Assembly (NCBI GenBank): GCA_030530685.1
Contig: JAUMUM010000001.1
Span: forward strand, 373,741-437,740
Source: Actinomycetaceae bacterium
GTDB lineage: Bacteria; Actinomycetota; Actinomycetes; Actinomycetales; Actinomycetaceae
Reading direction: 5' to 3'
DNA length: 64,000 nt
The position numbers were made by a program, and so were the translations under genes. Below the pieces are notes generated by a model that saw only the letters and a program-made list of their open reading frames with translations, did no database searches and was not told the origin of the DNA. Positions 8,495 to 17,537 of the stretch are shown piece by piece (the first letter of the stretch is position 1; every line of letters begins with the position of its first letter).

Positions 8495-9687
8495 TCGTCG
8501 ATCCTACCCTCGACGGCGACGTTGTCACCTTCTTCCACCCATTCTTCCGTCTTTTCGGTACCTTCGGCCTGCCGAGCCTCTTCGCCCGGCTTGGCGCGCA
8601 CCCGGGCGAACGCATGCCGGGCGAGCAAGCCGAGCGCCGGAGCCAGGCCGATGTGTGCCGCGAGCACGAGGCCGGCCACCATCGGCGGCCCGACGACGCT
8701 CATGCGTCCGGGACCGATCGACCCGGAGACCAGCCACATTGCGGCCGTGGCGCCAACGAGTGCGATGGCCACCGCCGCGGCCGCGACGGTACCGGCCCGC
8801 CTGGCGTCCTCGTACCTGCGCGAGCGCAGCAGACCGTAGCCGAAGCTCGCGAGCGCAAAGACCGCGACGAGCCACGGCAGTGTCACGCCCGGACCGGGAA
8901 GCGCGCCGAAGAACGGGATGGCCGGCAGAGGCTCCGTGACCACTCCCAGGGCAGAGAACCGGGTTCCTTCGCCCACGGCAAATCCCGGGCCTGCCGCGAA
9001 GGCGACGATCCACACGAGGATATTCGGTAGGAAGAGCAGCTGGGCAAGCGTGAGCATCGTTGCGCCCGAGGCTCCTGCCACGTAGGAGGCGTAGATCGCT
9101 CCTATGCGTGAACGCCCCAGGACGACGGCCGCGGCCAGGGCCAGGACGGCAAGGCAGGCCAGGGCGACGAGGACCGGCCCGAGGAGTTGGCCCGCCTGCC
9201 GCGCCGCGATGACGCCGCGGTGACCCGACATGTCCTCGCGCGCCTTCGCCCATGCCGCGATCAGGGCCGTGGCGAGGCTCGCCGCGACGATGCCGGCCGG
9301 GCGCGATGTCTGCGGCAGGGCCAGGAAGCTGAGGATCGTCGTCGTCGCCAGCGCCGACGCGGTGGCCGCCGCAACCTGCGACCATCGCTCGATCCGCGCT
9401 CCGGTCACGAAGCGGTAGAGCAGCACGAGGATGATGCATGTCAGGGTCAGCGGCATGAGGCTGATGGTGGCGTCGGCGAGCTCGAGCCGGGAGCCCATGG
9501 CCAGCATCCACAGCGACCCGCCGAACCTGACCGACTGGTGCCAGGTCAGGTCGCCGAGTGAGAGCGCGGAGGCGGTCAGCGCGTATCCGAGGACGGCGAG
9601 CGCGACCGTGGCGCCCCACGTGTAGAGGAGGGCCTTCAGCGGCGCGATGGCGGCTGCAATGTGGCTTTGGCGTTCGTCTGTTTCCAT
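8491..9687 (-). CDS. perM: PerM-like (DUF6350) polytopic membrane protein
   Basis: This roughly 398-residue protein has about ten hydrophobic segments, for example TVALAVLGYALTASAL, TLTCIILVLLYRFV and LPWLVAVFALASFGYGLL. It ends in a charged, Glu-rich cytoplasmic tail. The topology, length and position immediately before purN match the actinobacterial DUF6350 family, whose mycobacterial member PerM is linked to cell division and persistence. I infer this from synteny and topology rather than a sharp motif. The start at 9687 is preferred because a good -10 element (TATGAT, 9725-9730) lies inside the longer GTG-initiated alternative (9744). The Shine-Dalgarno is weak (TTGGA). Confidence 0.78.
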   Translation of the reverse strand: METDERQSHIAAAIAPLKALLYTWGATVALAVLGYALTASALSLGDLTWHQSVRFGGSLWMLAMGSRLELADATISLMPLTLTCIILVLLYRFVTGARIERWSQVAAATASALATTTILSFLALPQTSRPAGIVAASLATALIAAWAKAREDMSGHRGVIAARQAGQLLGPVLVALACLAVLALAAAVVLGRSRIGAIYASYVAGASGATMLTLAQLLFLPNILVWIVAFAAGPGFAVGEGTRFSALGVVTEPLPAIPFFGALPGPGVTLPWLVAVFALASFGYGLLRSRRYEDARRAGTVAAAAVAIALVGATAAMWLVSGSIGPGRMSVVGPPMVAGLVLAAHIGLAPALGLLARHAFARVRAKPGEEARQAEGTEKTEEWVEEGDNVAVEGRIDE

Positions 9688-9724
9688 CGGTCCAATCGTT
9701 TCAAGCTCGCGGCGAGGCGTCGCG

Positions 9725-9730
9725 ATCATA
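9725..9730 (-). promoter_or_regulatory. Putative -10 of the perM-purN operon (TATGAT)
   Basis: TATGAT on the minus strand, 38 bases from the chosen perM ATG, is close to the consensus TATAAT. The -35 region is not recognisable. Confidence 0.45.
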
Positions 9731-9776
9731 CCGCGGCGTGTCACTCACCTTCGGCTCGCCGGCCTGGCAAAGGCGG

Positions 9777-9814
9777 CAACACGCCTTGCGCGAAGCAACA
9801 CGCCTTGCGCGAAG
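9777..9814. repeat. 19-bp tandem repeat, two copies
   Basis: CAACACGCCTTGCGCGAAG is repeated exactly at 9777-9795 and 9796-9814, upstream of the perM promoter. It could be a regulator site or a slippage duplication. Confidence 0.8.
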
Positions 9815-9981
9815 GTGGGTAGCAGTTCGCGAGCCGGGAGGCAGGGTGCCCGATTGTCGCAATTTCACTGTATCCCTTCCCGGCCCGGCTGGGCCGCGCT
9901 ATCATTCTTGGACCGGAGCTTCCCCATCCGCACATGGGGAATTGAAGGGAATCTGTCACGCGCCCTCCGGGGAGGTTCCCG
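9815..9981. other. Intergenic region upstream of perM
   Basis: No gene is seen between the perM start and the response regulator end (9688-10107). Apart from the promoter, tandem repeat and terminator listed separately, it holds an 8-bp inverted repeat TTCCCCAT/ATGGGGAA with a 6-nt loop at 9920-9941 in a comparatively AT-rich patch. Its role is unknown. Confidence 0.5.
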
Positions 9982-10012
9982 GATGTGGCGGCGGCATCTC
10001 CGCCGCCACATC
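9982..10012 (-). terminator. Strong hairpin after the two-component system genes
   Basis: GATGTGGCGGCGG pairs perfectly with CCGCCGCCACATC around a CATCT loop. It lies about 95 bases beyond the response-regulator stop in its transcription direction. There is no T-run, as is common in high-GC actinobacteria. Confidence 0.6.
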
Positions 10013-10107
10013 GACGTCGGTCAGCTGCTGGCTTCACTGGCCATGAGCGCCATCCATCCCGGCCCTCCGACTGCGTGCCTCCCCAGCCGACTCGCTTAGG
10101 TCCAGGC

Positions 10108-10761
10108 CTAGCCCGCGCCCACCAGGCCGCTCTCGTAGGCGAAGATGACGAGCTGCGCCCGGTCCCGGGCACCCACTCTCTGGAGCAGGGCACTCATGTG
10201 GGATTTCATCGTGGCATGGCTAATGTGAAGATGCTCGGCAATCTGGTGGTTCGACATCCCCCTAGCAACCAGGCGCAGCACCTCGGTCTGGCGCGCCGTC
10301 AACCCGTCGATGCTCGCCACACAGGCCGGCCGAGGAACGAACCGGTCGACGAGCGCCCTCACCGCAGTGGGCGCCAGGAGCGCCTGGCCCGAATGCACCG
10401 TGACGATGGCCTGGACGATCCCCTCGGGTGTCGTGTCCTTGAGGAGAAAGCCCGACGCCCCCATCCGCAGGGCCTCGTAGACGTAGCTCTCCAGCTCGAA
10501 CATCGTCAGGATGAGCACGCGCACCCGCTCGTCGCGTGCCAGGATCCGGGACGCGGCGGTCAGACCGTCGAGCCGTGGCATGCGGATGTCCATGAGAACG
10601 ACGTCGGGCCTGACTCGCGTGGCGACGGCGACGGCCTCGGCCCCATCTTCCGCCTGACCCACGACCTCGATGCCTTCGCTCGCCTCCAGGAGGGCGACGA
10701 GTGAGCTTCGCAGAAGCGCCTGGTCCTCGGCAATGACGACCCTAATGGGGCGGGCGGTCAC
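10108..10761 (-). CDS. NarL/LuxR-type response regulator
   Basis: This 217-residue protein has an N-terminal receiver domain (IRVVIAEDQALLRSSL, phospho-acceptor Asp in PDVVLMDIRMPRLDG, Lys in GFLLKDT) and a C-terminal LuxR helix-turn-helix (GLTARQTEVLRLVARGMSN, then HQIAEHLHISHATMKSHMSA). It is the partner of the histidine kinase just upstream (97-bp gap) and probably controls the divergent ABC exporter. The GTG at 10761 was chosen because the receiver starts there and AAGGA lies 8 bases upstream; the frame stays open 333 bases further but gives low-complexity Arg-rich sequence that overlaps the kinase gene. Confidence 0.93.
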   Translation of the reverse strand: MTARPIRVVIAEDQALLRSSLVALLEASEGIEVVGQAEDGAEAVAVATRVRPDVVLMDIRMPRLDGLTAASRILARDERVRVLILTMFELESYVYEALRMGASGFLLKDTTPEGIVQAIVTVHSGQALLAPTAVRALVDRFVPRPACVASIDGLTARQTEVLRLVARGMSNHQIAEHLHISHATMKSHMSALLQRVGARDRAQLVIFAYESGLVGAG

Positions 10762-10784
10762 GGGCGCGTCCTTCCGTCTGCCGC

Positions 10785-10901
10785 GCCGTCGAGCGCCGCC
10801 GAGCCCATGGTGACCAGATTCCGGAGCAAGACGCTTCCCGCCAGGTGAGTTCCTTCCATCACCGCGACACCTCGCCTTCGCCGTCGAGCGCCGCCGAGCC
10901 C
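10785..10901. repeat. 22-bp direct repeat flanking the kinase/regulator junction
   Basis: A 22-bp sequence (GCCGTCGAGCGCCGCCGAGC plus CC) is present identically at 10785-10806 (intergenic) and 10880-10901 (kinase C-terminal codons), 95 bp apart. It implies duplication of the kinase tail into the intergenic space. Confidence 0.8.
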
Positions 10902-11938
10902 GGGTCCGGGATTCTTGCCTCGACGAAGAACCCTTCCGCGCGCGGCCCATAGTCCAACTCACCGGCCAGCGCCGCGACTCGCTCGCGCAGCCCCGCCAGC
11001 CCGTTGCCGCCCGTCGCTGCCGGGTCCGTTCCGGCGCCGGGAGGCCATCCGCCAGCTGGACGGCGGGAACCGCCGTCGTCGTCGACGGAAACAACCAGGG
11101 TCCCCTCCTCGCGCGAAAGGCTCACGGCCACCCGGCCGGGGCCGGCGTGCCTGGCGGAGTTACCGAGCGCCTCCTGAACGATCCGGTAGGCGGTCACGGC
11201 CACGCCGCCCGAGTTGGCCGCCACGCCCTCGCCGACGAATGTCACGTCCAGGCCCGAGGCCCGCGCCCGCTCCACGAGCTCGCCGATCGACTCGATGCCG
11301 GGCAGCGGCCCGAGCGGCGCCGCATCCCCGCCTAACGCCACGTCCCCGGCCGACGCCGAATCTCCGGGAAATGCCATGCCCTTGCGCGCAGCCGCGCCCC
11401 CGGCCGACGCCGATCCCGCCGGTGTCTCCAAGTTCCCGAGTGATGCCACGTCTGCCAGTGACGCCGCATCCCCGCCTCGCGCCGCATCCGCCGCCGCATC
11501 CCCGCGCAAAACCCTCACCATTCGGCGCATCTCCAGCGTGGTCGAGCGGCTGATCGCCTCGACGTCCCTGAGCGCCAACCGCAGCGCGCCGGCATCCTCG
11601 CCATTGACGAGCGCCGCCACGCTGGCGCGCATCGTCATGAGCCCGAGCCCGTGAGAGACGATATCGTGCAGGTCCCTGGCAATGGCCAGCCGCTCGGCGG
11701 CGAGCGCGCGCTCGACCTCCTTCGCCCGCAGGGCCGCCCAGTACCGCGCGCGGTCTCTGCGCACGAGGACGATGGCGAGGACGGACGTCAGGAGGATGCA
11801 TAGGCTGACGACGATTACCGCGCCGGGGCGGGGCTCGGCGCGGGCCTCACCCGTTCCGTTCGTGCTCATCGTCACGAGCACCGTCGCCAGGGCGGCCGTC
11901 ACGGCCAGGACGGCGCTCGAAGAATACTTACGGGGCAT
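10859..11938 (-). CDS. Sensor histidine kinase (HisKA_3 / DesK type)
   Basis: This 359-residue membrane kinase has two transmembrane segments (about residues 8-24 and 40-59) enclosing a short external loop, typical of intramembrane-sensing kinases. The dimerisation/phosphotransfer helix carries LAIARDLHDIVSHGLG (phospho-His about 91). The ATPase domain has AYRIVQEALGNSARHA (N-box) and GNGLAGLRERV (G-box). Between them lies an unusual insert of about 70 residues (about 148-215) built of Gly/Asp/Ala repeats such as GDAAADAARGGDAASLADVA, which is not part of the normal fold. The start is an ATG with TACGGT 6 bases upstream, so the mRNA may be leaderless. Its neighbours suggest it senses an envelope or antibiotic signal relayed to the ABC exporter. 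Confidence 0.92.
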   Translation of the reverse strand: MPRKYSSSAVLAVTAALATVLVTMSTNGTGEARAEPRPGAVIVVSLCILLTSVLAIVLVRRDRARYWAALRAKEVERALAAERLAIARDLHDIVSHGLGLMTMRASVAALVNGEDAGALRLALRDVEAISRSTTLEMRRMVRVLRGDAAADAARGGDAASLADVASLGNLETPAGSASAGGAAARKGMAFPGDSASAGDVALGGDAAPLGPLPGIESIGELVERARASGLDVTFVGEGVAANSGGVAVTAYRIVQEALGNSARHAGPGRVAVSLSREEGTLVVSVDDDGGSRRPAGGWPPGAGTDPAATGGNGLAGLRERVAALAGELDYGPRAEGFFVEARIPDPGSAALDGEGEVSR

Positions 11939-11944
11939 GACCTC

Positions 11945-11950
11945 ACCGTA
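11945..11950 (-). promoter_or_regulatory. Leaderless-type -10 (TACGGT) for the kinase gene
   Basis: TACGGT fits the actinobacterial TANNNT -10 and ends 6 bases before the kinase ATG, placing the transcription start at or next to the start codon. Confidence 0.4.
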
Positions 11951-12001
11951 CCCAGCCTCGCGGCGTTTCGTCTCTCGGACCTGAGGATGTCAGCCCTGGG
12001 G

Positions 12002-12044
12002 CCGATGCCCGCGCGGCTTTCCGCCCTCCCGTCCGATGCCCGCG
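12002..12044. promoter_or_regulatory. Pair of 12-bp direct repeats in divergent TCS/ABC promoter region
   Basis: CCGATGCCCGCG occurs at 12002-12013 and 12033-12044, 31 bp apart (about three helical turns), just upstream of the ABC operon. The position between a two-component system and its likely target exporter makes them candidate response-regulator sites. Confidence 0.4.
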
Positions 12045-12072
12045 GGCCCGGCCCGGACGAAGATCGCCATCC

Positions 12073-12774
12073 ATGATCGACATTTCACACCTCAGCAAAC
12101 GCCACGGTAACCGCGAGGTCGTCAGCGACGTCAGTTTCCGTGCCGAGCCCGGGCGCGTGACCGGATTCGTCGGGCCGAACGGAGCGGGCAAGTCCTCGAC
12201 GCTGCGCATACTCCTGGGCCTGGACCGCGCCACCAGCGGATCGGCGACCATCTCCGGCAGGGCCTATCGCGACCTGGCACGCCCCACTCGCACTGTAGGC
12301 GCCATGCTCGACGGCGCGGGCGCCCACCCCTCGCGGCGCGCGAAGGCCCACATGATGTGGGTGGCCGCCACGGCCGGCATCAGCCGGGCGCGCGTCGACG
12401 AATGCCTCGAAATCACGGGAATCGCCGAGAACGCGTCGCGCCGGGTCCGGGACCTGTCGCTGGGCATGGGCCAGCGACTCGGTCTTGCCACCGCGCTGCT
12501 GGGCGACCCCGAGGTGCTCGTGCTCGACGAGCCGGAAGGCGGCCTCGACCCCGAAGGCATCCGCTGGATTCGACGGCTGTTGCGCGGCCATGCCGACAGG
12601 GGCGGGACCGTTCTGCTCTCCAGCCACCTCATGGGCGAACTCGGGCAGATCGCCGACGACGTCGTCGTCATCGCCCGCGGGAAAGTCGTCGCGGCCGGAA
12701 CGCTCGACGAGGTCGCCTCGGGGCATGCCAGCCTCGAGGACGCATTCTTCGCGCTGACGGGGAGCGAGCAGTGA
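12073..12774 (+). CDS. ABC transporter ATP-binding protein (ABC-2 / drug-export type)
   Basis: This 233-residue ATPase has Walker A GPNGAGKSS, the variant signature LSLGMGQRLGLA typical of antibiotic-export ATPases, Walker B EVLVLDEPEGGLDPEG and the H-loop SSHLMGEL. It energises the two downstream permeases. The next gene starts at a GTG overlapping its stop (GTGA), so the operon is translationally coupled. The divergent two-component system suggests induction by the exported compound; the substrate, such as a peptide antibiotic, is inference. Confidence 0.93.
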   Translation: MIDISHLSKRHGNREVVSDVSFRAEPGRVTGFVGPNGAGKSSTLRILLGLDRATSGSATISGRAYRDLARPTRTVGAMLDGAGAHPSRRAKAHMMWVAATAGISRARVDECLEITGIAENASRRVRDLSLGMGQRLGLATALLGDPEVLVLDEPEGGLDPEGIRWIRRLLRGHADRGGTVLLSSHLMGELGQIADDVVVIARGKVVAAGTLDEVASGHASLEDAFFALTGSEQ

Positions 12775-13568
12775 CGGGTCGGGCGCTGGCCGCCTTCCGA
12801 GCCGAAGTACTCAAACTGGCCACGCTGCCGGCGGCTTGGGTCGCCAGTTCACTCAGTGTCGTCGTGCCGCTCGCCCTGACGGCGCTCAACTCGCGGACGG
12901 TGCGCCGCGCCTTGGAAACCGGCAACGAGGGAGACCTCGCCTCCTCTTCCACCGTCGACTCCGGGTTCAGCGACGTGGCGATCGGCGTCATTGGCCCCGT
13001 GATTCTGGGGGTCGTCGCCGTGTCCAGCGAGTACGTGCGCTCGGTGTCACGGCTCGGCGGTGGCCGGCAGCTCGCAACGACAATGGTGTCCGTGCCTCGG
13101 CGGGGCCGGCTCATCGCGGCCAAGCTCGCCGCGCTCACCGCATGGATCGCGTGTCTGGCCGCCATTTCGGTGCCGCTGACGATCGTCACCTTCCAGCGCC
13201 TGGTCGGCCCGTACGCCAGCGAGTTGGATGACGTCCTGACGCGGGGCTTGGGCGTGGGCGCCTACTGGCTGACCATGGGGCTGATCGCCTTCGCCCTGGC
13301 GACGGCGGCGCGCAGCGGGACGATTCCGCTGACCTTCCTCCTCATCAACGCTTCGGCCGTTTCCCTGAGCCTGCTCCTGTCTCGGATCACGAGCGCCGTG
13401 AGGTTCATGCCCGACGTGGCGTGGTCCTACCTCACGCTCAGGGGGGATGAGAGGCCCGTTTCGGCTGCCGAGCCCGTGGAGCCGGCCGTCGCCTGGCTGA
13501 CCCTCGGGTGCTGGGCGGGTGCCGCCGTGGCCGCCTCTTTCCTGTGCTTCACGAGGAGGGACGCATGA
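12771..13568 (+). CDS. ABC-2 type transporter permease
   Basis: This 265-residue membrane protein has about six hydrophobic segments. It starts FRAEVLKLATLPAAWV, the usual ABC-2 permease opening, followed by helices such as VAIGVIGPVILGVVAVSSEY and LGVGAYWLTMGLIAFALATA. The GTG start overlaps the ATPase stop by four bases. A second permease overlaps its own stop, so the transporter is probably a heterodimeric membrane domain. Confidence 0.85.
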   Translation: MTGRALAAFRAEVLKLATLPAAWVASSLSVVVPLALTALNSRTVRRALETGNEGDLASSSTVDSGFSDVAIGVIGPVILGVVAVSSEYVRSVSRLGGGRQLATTMVSVPRRGRLIAAKLAALTAWIACLAAISVPLTIVTFQRLVGPYASELDDVLTRGLGVGAYWLTMGLIAFALATAARSGTIPLTFLLINASAVSLSLLLSRITSAVRFMPDVAWSYLTLRGDERPVSAAEPVEPAVAWLTLGCWAGAAVAASFLCFTRRDA

Positions 13569-14338
13569 GCCGCGCGGAGAGGTCGGAGCTGCGCCGGGAG
13601 GGCAGCGGAGTGAGCCAGCCGGACAAACGCCAGCCGCGCCGGGAAGACGGAGACGCGGCCAGCGGGGCTCGTCCGGGCTTCGCGCGAGCCCTGACTGCCG
13701 AGTGGCGAAAGCTGGCGAGCCTGGCCTCGACCTGGTTGACGTGCGCGGCGACGGCGGTGCTGGCCGCCCTCGTGGCCGGCTCCCTGGCGCCGCGGCCGGA
13801 CCAAGCGGGCCAGGCGGTGCGCAGCGTGGCCGACGTCGCCGCCGCCGGCTTCATTGTCCTCGGCGCGCTGGCGTCCACCGGCGAGCACGCCGGCGGGCAG
13901 ATACACCGCTCCCTGCTGTGCCTGCCGCGTCGAGGCAGGCTCCTGGCCGCGAAGGCGGCCGTCACGGTGTGCCTCGGCGGGGTGCTGGCCGCGGTCACGA
14001 TGCTGGCGTGTGCCTGGGCGGCCGGCCTTCCCGCCTCCCGGTGGGCGTTCGTCGTGGCCGGCTGCATTCACCTGACGGCGCTGGCGGCGATTGCGGCAGC
14101 CGTGGGCGTGATCCTACGTGGCCCAGTCGCCTCGCTCGGCACTGCCCTGGTCTGCCTCGTCGTCGCCCCTCCCCTGCTGAGGTGGTCCGTCCTGCCGACG
14201 GTCATCGGGCAGGGCGCCATGGAGGCCGCACTCGATGGTGATGGCTCGGCAGCGGCCGCAAGGATTGCCGCCCTCGCCGCGTGGACCCTCGCGGTGTGGG
14301 CCGTGGCGGCGGCCCACTTCATGCGCACCGATGCGTGA
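13565..14338 (+). CDS. ABC-2 type transporter permease, second subunit
   Basis: This 257-residue protein starts at the ATG overlapping the previous stop (ATGA), with GAGGAGG upstream. A hydrophilic, charged N-terminus of about 40 residues precedes LTAEWRKLASLASTWLTCAA, which parallels the start of the first permease, and then about five or six transmembrane helices. The motif LPRRGRLLAAK also occurs in the first permease (VPRRGRLIAAK), showing the two are diverged paralogues. It is the last gene of the exporter operon. Confidence 0.84.
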   Translation: MSRAERSELRREGSGVSQPDKRQPRREDGDAASGARPGFARALTAEWRKLASLASTWLTCAATAVLAALVAGSLAPRPDQAGQAVRSVADVAAAGFIVLGALASTGEHAGGQIHRSLLCLPRRGRLLAAKAAVTVCLGGVLAAVTMLACAWAAGLPASRWAFVVAGCIHLTALAAIAAAVGVILRGPVASLGTALVCLVVAPPLLRWSVLPTVIGQGAMEAALDGDGSAAAARIAALAAWTLAVWAVAAAHFMRTDA

Positions 14339-14612
14339 GTCGGCCGCCAGCTCGCCGCCCGCGCTGCCGCTAGCTCCCAGCCGCAAACTCAGCGCCACCC
14401 GCGCTGCCGCCGACTCAACGCCACACGCTCGCCGCCGTCACGGAGCGCGCGCATGCCAGGTTGCGACTTCGGAGCCGCCTGGGTCCTCCTACCCTTCCGA
14501 TTCCGTCCGTTTTCCGATTGGAGGCTCGCCATCCGTCGCCCGCGCGTGGCATCCTTGCCCACATACGTTTCATCGGGCACGAAGGCGACGTCGACGGTCT
14601 GGAAGGAGCGAC

Positions 14613-15323
14613 ATGTTCGGGCTGGCACGAAAGATCCACAGCAAGGTGCGCAGCATGGGTCGAGGGCGCACGTCCCCGGCTTTCCGTGCCGTCGACCGGG
14701 CGATGACGGGGCGCCGCGGCGACGCCGTCGCCTACGCCTGGGGGCTGTCCGAGGCCGTGTCCTTCCCCATCACGGCGGAAATGTGCCAGGTCTGGCTTGG
14801 AGTGGCGCAGCCGAGGCACCTGTTTCGGCGCGCCGCCATGATCGTCGCGGGTTCGGTCTCCGGCGTGGCCGTGACACACCTTCTCACGCGCGCCGGCAGG
14901 CGCCCTCCCGCGCCGTGGACGACGCCGCAGATGGAGGAGGCCACGGCGCGATACCTCGGCGTTGGGCCACGCGGTTATTGGAAGCAGGCGTTCACAGGCA
15001 TCCCGGTCAAGCTCTTCGCGGCCGAGTCCGGGCGCCGCGACTTGGACCTGCCTCCCGTCCTCGCGCACGCCCTGGCAGAGCGCGCGCTGCGCATGGTCGG
15101 CGCAACCGCCGTCGTCCTCATTCTGGAAAAGCCGCTCGGCGGGCCGGTGCGCCGCTACTACGGCACGTACCTAGCGCTGACTGGAACCGCTTTCGCCCTG
15201 TCGCTGGGCGCCATCGTCCGCCTCTGGAGGATCGAGGGCGCGGGCGACGATCCCGAGGCTCGTCTAGAGCGCGTTTCCGCGGAGGAGCAGCCCATCCCCG
15301 CAGGACCGCGATCGCTGCCGTAG
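14613..15323 (+). CDS. Membrane protein of unknown function
   Basis: This 236-residue protein has a near-ideal ribosome site (GGAAGGAG, 4 bases before the ATG). After about 40 basic residues it has YAWGLSEAVSFPITAEMC, faintly like the WAFAEA segment of DedA/YqaA-type proteins. Hydrophobic helices follow around residues 75-90, 160-175 and 187-205, with an acidic tail. The middle, between helices, is basic. I do not recognise a family with confidence. It stands alone between the exporter operon and the convergent sucCD operon. Confidence 0.7.
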   Translation: MFGLARKIHSKVRSMGRGRTSPAFRAVDRAMTGRRGDAVAYAWGLSEAVSFPITAEMCQVWLGVAQPRHLFRRAAMIVAGSVSGVAVTHLLTRAGRRPPAPWTTPQMEEATARYLGVGPRGYWKQAFTGIPVKLFAAESGRRDLDLPPVLAHALAERALRMVGATAVVLILEKPLGGPVRRYYGTYLALTGTAFALSLGAIVRLWRIEGAGDDPEARLERVSAEEQPIPAGPRSLP

Positions 15324-15394
15324 GCCTGCCGCGCTGCCGCCGCACGGCCGGCTTCCTCGCCGCGAGACCACCGCGCTGCCATCGGCCGGCCGCC

Positions 15395-15418
15395 TGCCTG
15401 GCCGCAGCCAGCCAGGCA
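15395..15418. terminator. Inverted repeat between convergent genes
   Basis: TGCCTGGC and GCCAGGCA form a perfect 8-bp stem with an 8-nt loop between the convergent membrane-protein gene and sucD. Confidence 0.5.
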
Positions 15419-15433
15419 CTGCCCACGACGGCG

Positions 15434-16354
15434 CTACCCGCGCAGAATCTCCCTAACGATCTCCGCCGTCTGGCTCGGCGTCTTGCCGACCCGCACGCCG
15501 ACGGCCTCGAGCGCCTGCCGCTTCGCCTCGGCAGTCCCGGCCGAGCCCGAGACGATGGCGCCCGCATGCCCCATGGTCTTGCCCTCGGGCGCGGTGAACC
15601 CCGCGACGTAGGCGACGACGGGCTTCTTCACGCTCTCGGCGATGAAGGCGGCGGCGCGTTCCTCGGCGTCGCCGCCGATCTCGCCAATCATGACGATGAG
15701 GTCGGTGTCCGGGTCAGCCTCGAAGGCCCTGATAGCGTCGACATGGGTGGTGCCCACGACGGGGTCGCCGCCAATGCCGATGCACGTGGTGAAGCCGATG
15801 TCGGCCAGTTCGTACATGAGCTGGTAGGTGAGCGTACCGGACTTGGAAACGAGGCCGAGCCGCCCCGGCCCGGTGATATCGGGCGGCGTGATGCCGACAT
15901 TCGACTGGCCCGGCGTGATGATGCCCGGGCAGTTCGGGCCGATGAGCCGCACGCCCTTGTCCCTGGCATGGGCGAAGAACTCGGCCGTGTCGGCGACCGG
16001 TATGCCTTCGGTGATGATGACGACGAGCTCCAGCCCGGCGTCGATGGCCTCGATCACGGCGCCCTTGGCGTGCGCGGGCGGAACGAAGATGGCGGATACC
16101 GTGGCATCGGTCGCCGCCTTTGCCTCGGCCACCGAGCCGTAGACGGGCACGGACACGGTGCCGGCCTGGCGCTGTTCGGCGCCCGGCCCTGCCGGCACGA
16201 CGTCGAAGTCGACGGCCGTCCCCGCCTTGCGCGGATTGACGCCACCTACCACCTGCGTGCCGGCGCCGAGCATGCGGCGGGTGTGCTTTTGCCCCTCGGA
16301 GCCGGTCATGCCCTGGACGATCACCTTGGAGTTCTTATCGAGAAAAACGGCCAT
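15434..16354 (-). CDS. sucD: Succinate-CoA ligase, alpha subunit
   Basis: This 306-residue subunit binds CoA and carries the phospho-histidine of succinyl-CoA synthetase. Visible features are [19 protein letters not shown] at the N-terminus, the PNCPGIITP segment and the active-site [17 protein letters not shown]. The ATG at 16354 follows GGGGAGACC; the upstream open frame overlaps sucC in another frame. It lies 10 bases after the sucC stop and is the second gene of a sucCD operon of the TCA cycle. Confidence 0.96.
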   Translation of the reverse strand: MAVFLDKNSKVIVQGMTGSEGQKHTRRMLGAGTQVVGGVNPRKAGTAVDFDVVPAGPGAEQRQAGTVSVPVYGSVAEAKAATDATVSAIFVPPAHAKGAVIEAIDAGLELVVIITEGIPVADTAEFFAHARDKGVRLIGPNCPGIITPGQSNVGITPPDITGPGRLGLVSKSGTLTYQLMYELADIGFTTCIGIGGDPVVGTTHVDAIRAFEADPDTDLIVMIGEIGGDAEERAAAFIAESVKKPVVAYVAGFTAPEGKTMGHAGAIVSGSAGTAEAKRQALEAVGVRVGKTPSQTAEIVREILRG

Positions 16355-16364
16355 GGTCTCCCCT

Positions 16365-17537
16365 TCAGTCCTGAGTTCCCGCTGCGAGCTGCGCCGCCTG
16401 CAGCGCGGCGCCATCCATCGTATCGACCAGCGTGACGAGCGGGTGCGCGGCCTCGGCCAGGATGGCGCGCCCCTCCTCAACCGCGTTGCCATCGAGGCGC
16501 ACGACGATCGGTTTCGACGCCGCGTCGCCCAGGGTCTCAAGTGCCTCGACGATGCCCCTGGCCACCTCGTCGCACGCCGTGATGCCACCGAAGACATTGA
16601 CGAACACGGAGCGAACGTCTCGATCGCCGAGAATGACATCCAGGCCATTGGCCATGACCGCCGCCGAGGCACCGCCACCGATGTCGAGGAAATTGGCCGG
16701 GCCGACGCCGTAGCGTTCGCCCGCGTAGGCCACGACGTCGAGCGTGGACATGACCAGGCCCGCCCCGTTGCCGATGACGCCGACCTGCCCGTCGAGCTTG
16801 ACGTAGTTCAGGCCCAGAGCCTTGGCCTTGGCTTCCAGCGGGTCCTGTGCGCCCTTGTCCACGAGATGCTCATGTTCGGCGTGGCGGAAGCGGGCATTGT
16901 CGTCGAGCGTGACCTTGCCGTCCACGGCGATGATGTCCCCCGCGCCGGTCAACACGAGCGGGTTGACCTCGACGAGCGTCGCGTCCTCGCGATCGTAGAC
17001 CTCCCACAGCCTTTGCAGCACGGGCACGACCTTGGCGCCAACCTCCGCGTCGAAGCCGGCCTCCTCAACGATCTGCCGGGCCTTGGGCTCGTCGATCCCC
17101 ACGCGCGGGTCCACCGCGACCCTGGCGAGCGCCTCGGGCCGCTGCCTGGCCAGCTCCTCGATCTCCATGCCGCCCTCCACGGAACACATGGCCAGGTAGC
17201 TGCGTTGCGAGCGGTCGAGCAGAAGCGAGAAGTAATACTCGGACGCGATGTCCACCCCGGCGGCAACGAGTACCCTGCCCACGGTGTGGCCCTTAATGTC
17301 CATGCCCAAAATCCGATCGGCGGCATCGCGTGCCTCTTCGGGTGTGCGGGCAAGTTTGACGCCGCCGGCCTTTCCACGCCCTCCCGTCTTGACCTGGGCC
17401 TTGACGACGACGAGGCCCACGTCCAACTCGCGAGCCGCGTCCTCGGCTTCCTCGGGAGTCGAGGCAACGATTCCCGGTAGGACGGGAACATCGTGCTTCT
17501 CGAAAAGATCGCGGGCCTGGTACTCGTAGAGATCCAC
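16365..17537 (-). CDS. sucC: Succinate-CoA ligase, beta subunit
   Basis: This 390-residue ATP-grasp subunit begins [15 protein letters not shown], with [20 protein letters not shown] (nucleotide-binding loop), [10 protein letters not shown] and [14 protein letters not shown] near the C-terminus. The start codon is GTG at 17537 with AAAGGA 8 bases upstream. It couples succinyl-CoA cleavage to NTP formation together with SucD. A -10-like TACACT lies about 42 bases upstream. Confidence 0.96.
   Translation of the reverse strand: MDLYEYQARDLFEKHDVPVLPGIVASTPEEAEDAARELDVGLVVVKAQVKTGGRGKAGGVKLARTPEEARDAADRILGMDIKGHTVGRVLVAAGVDIASEYYFSLLLDRSQRSYLAMCSVEGGMEIEELARQRPEALARVAVDPRVGIDEPKARQIVEEAGFDAEVGAKVVPVLQRLWEVYDREDATLVEVNPLVLTGAGDIIAVDGKVTLDDNARFRHAEHEHLVDKGAQDPLEAKAKALGLNYVKLDGQVGVIGNGAGLVMSTLDVVAYAGERYGVGPANFLDIGGGASAAVMANGLDVILGDRDVRSVFVNVFGGITACDEVARGIVEALETLGDAASKPIVVRLDGNAVEEGRAILAEAAHPLVTLVDTMDGAALQAAQLAAGTQD

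Noticed and set aside
10762..11094. N-terminal extension of the response regulator
   Set aside because: It overlaps the kinase gene, is low-complexity and Arg-rich, and a GTG with AAGGA stands exactly at the receiver-domain start.
14453..16435. Open frame of 660 codons on the plus strand
   Set aside because: It runs through the membrane-protein gene in another frame and antisense to sucD; the sequence is Arg/Pro/Gly-rich and without any motif.
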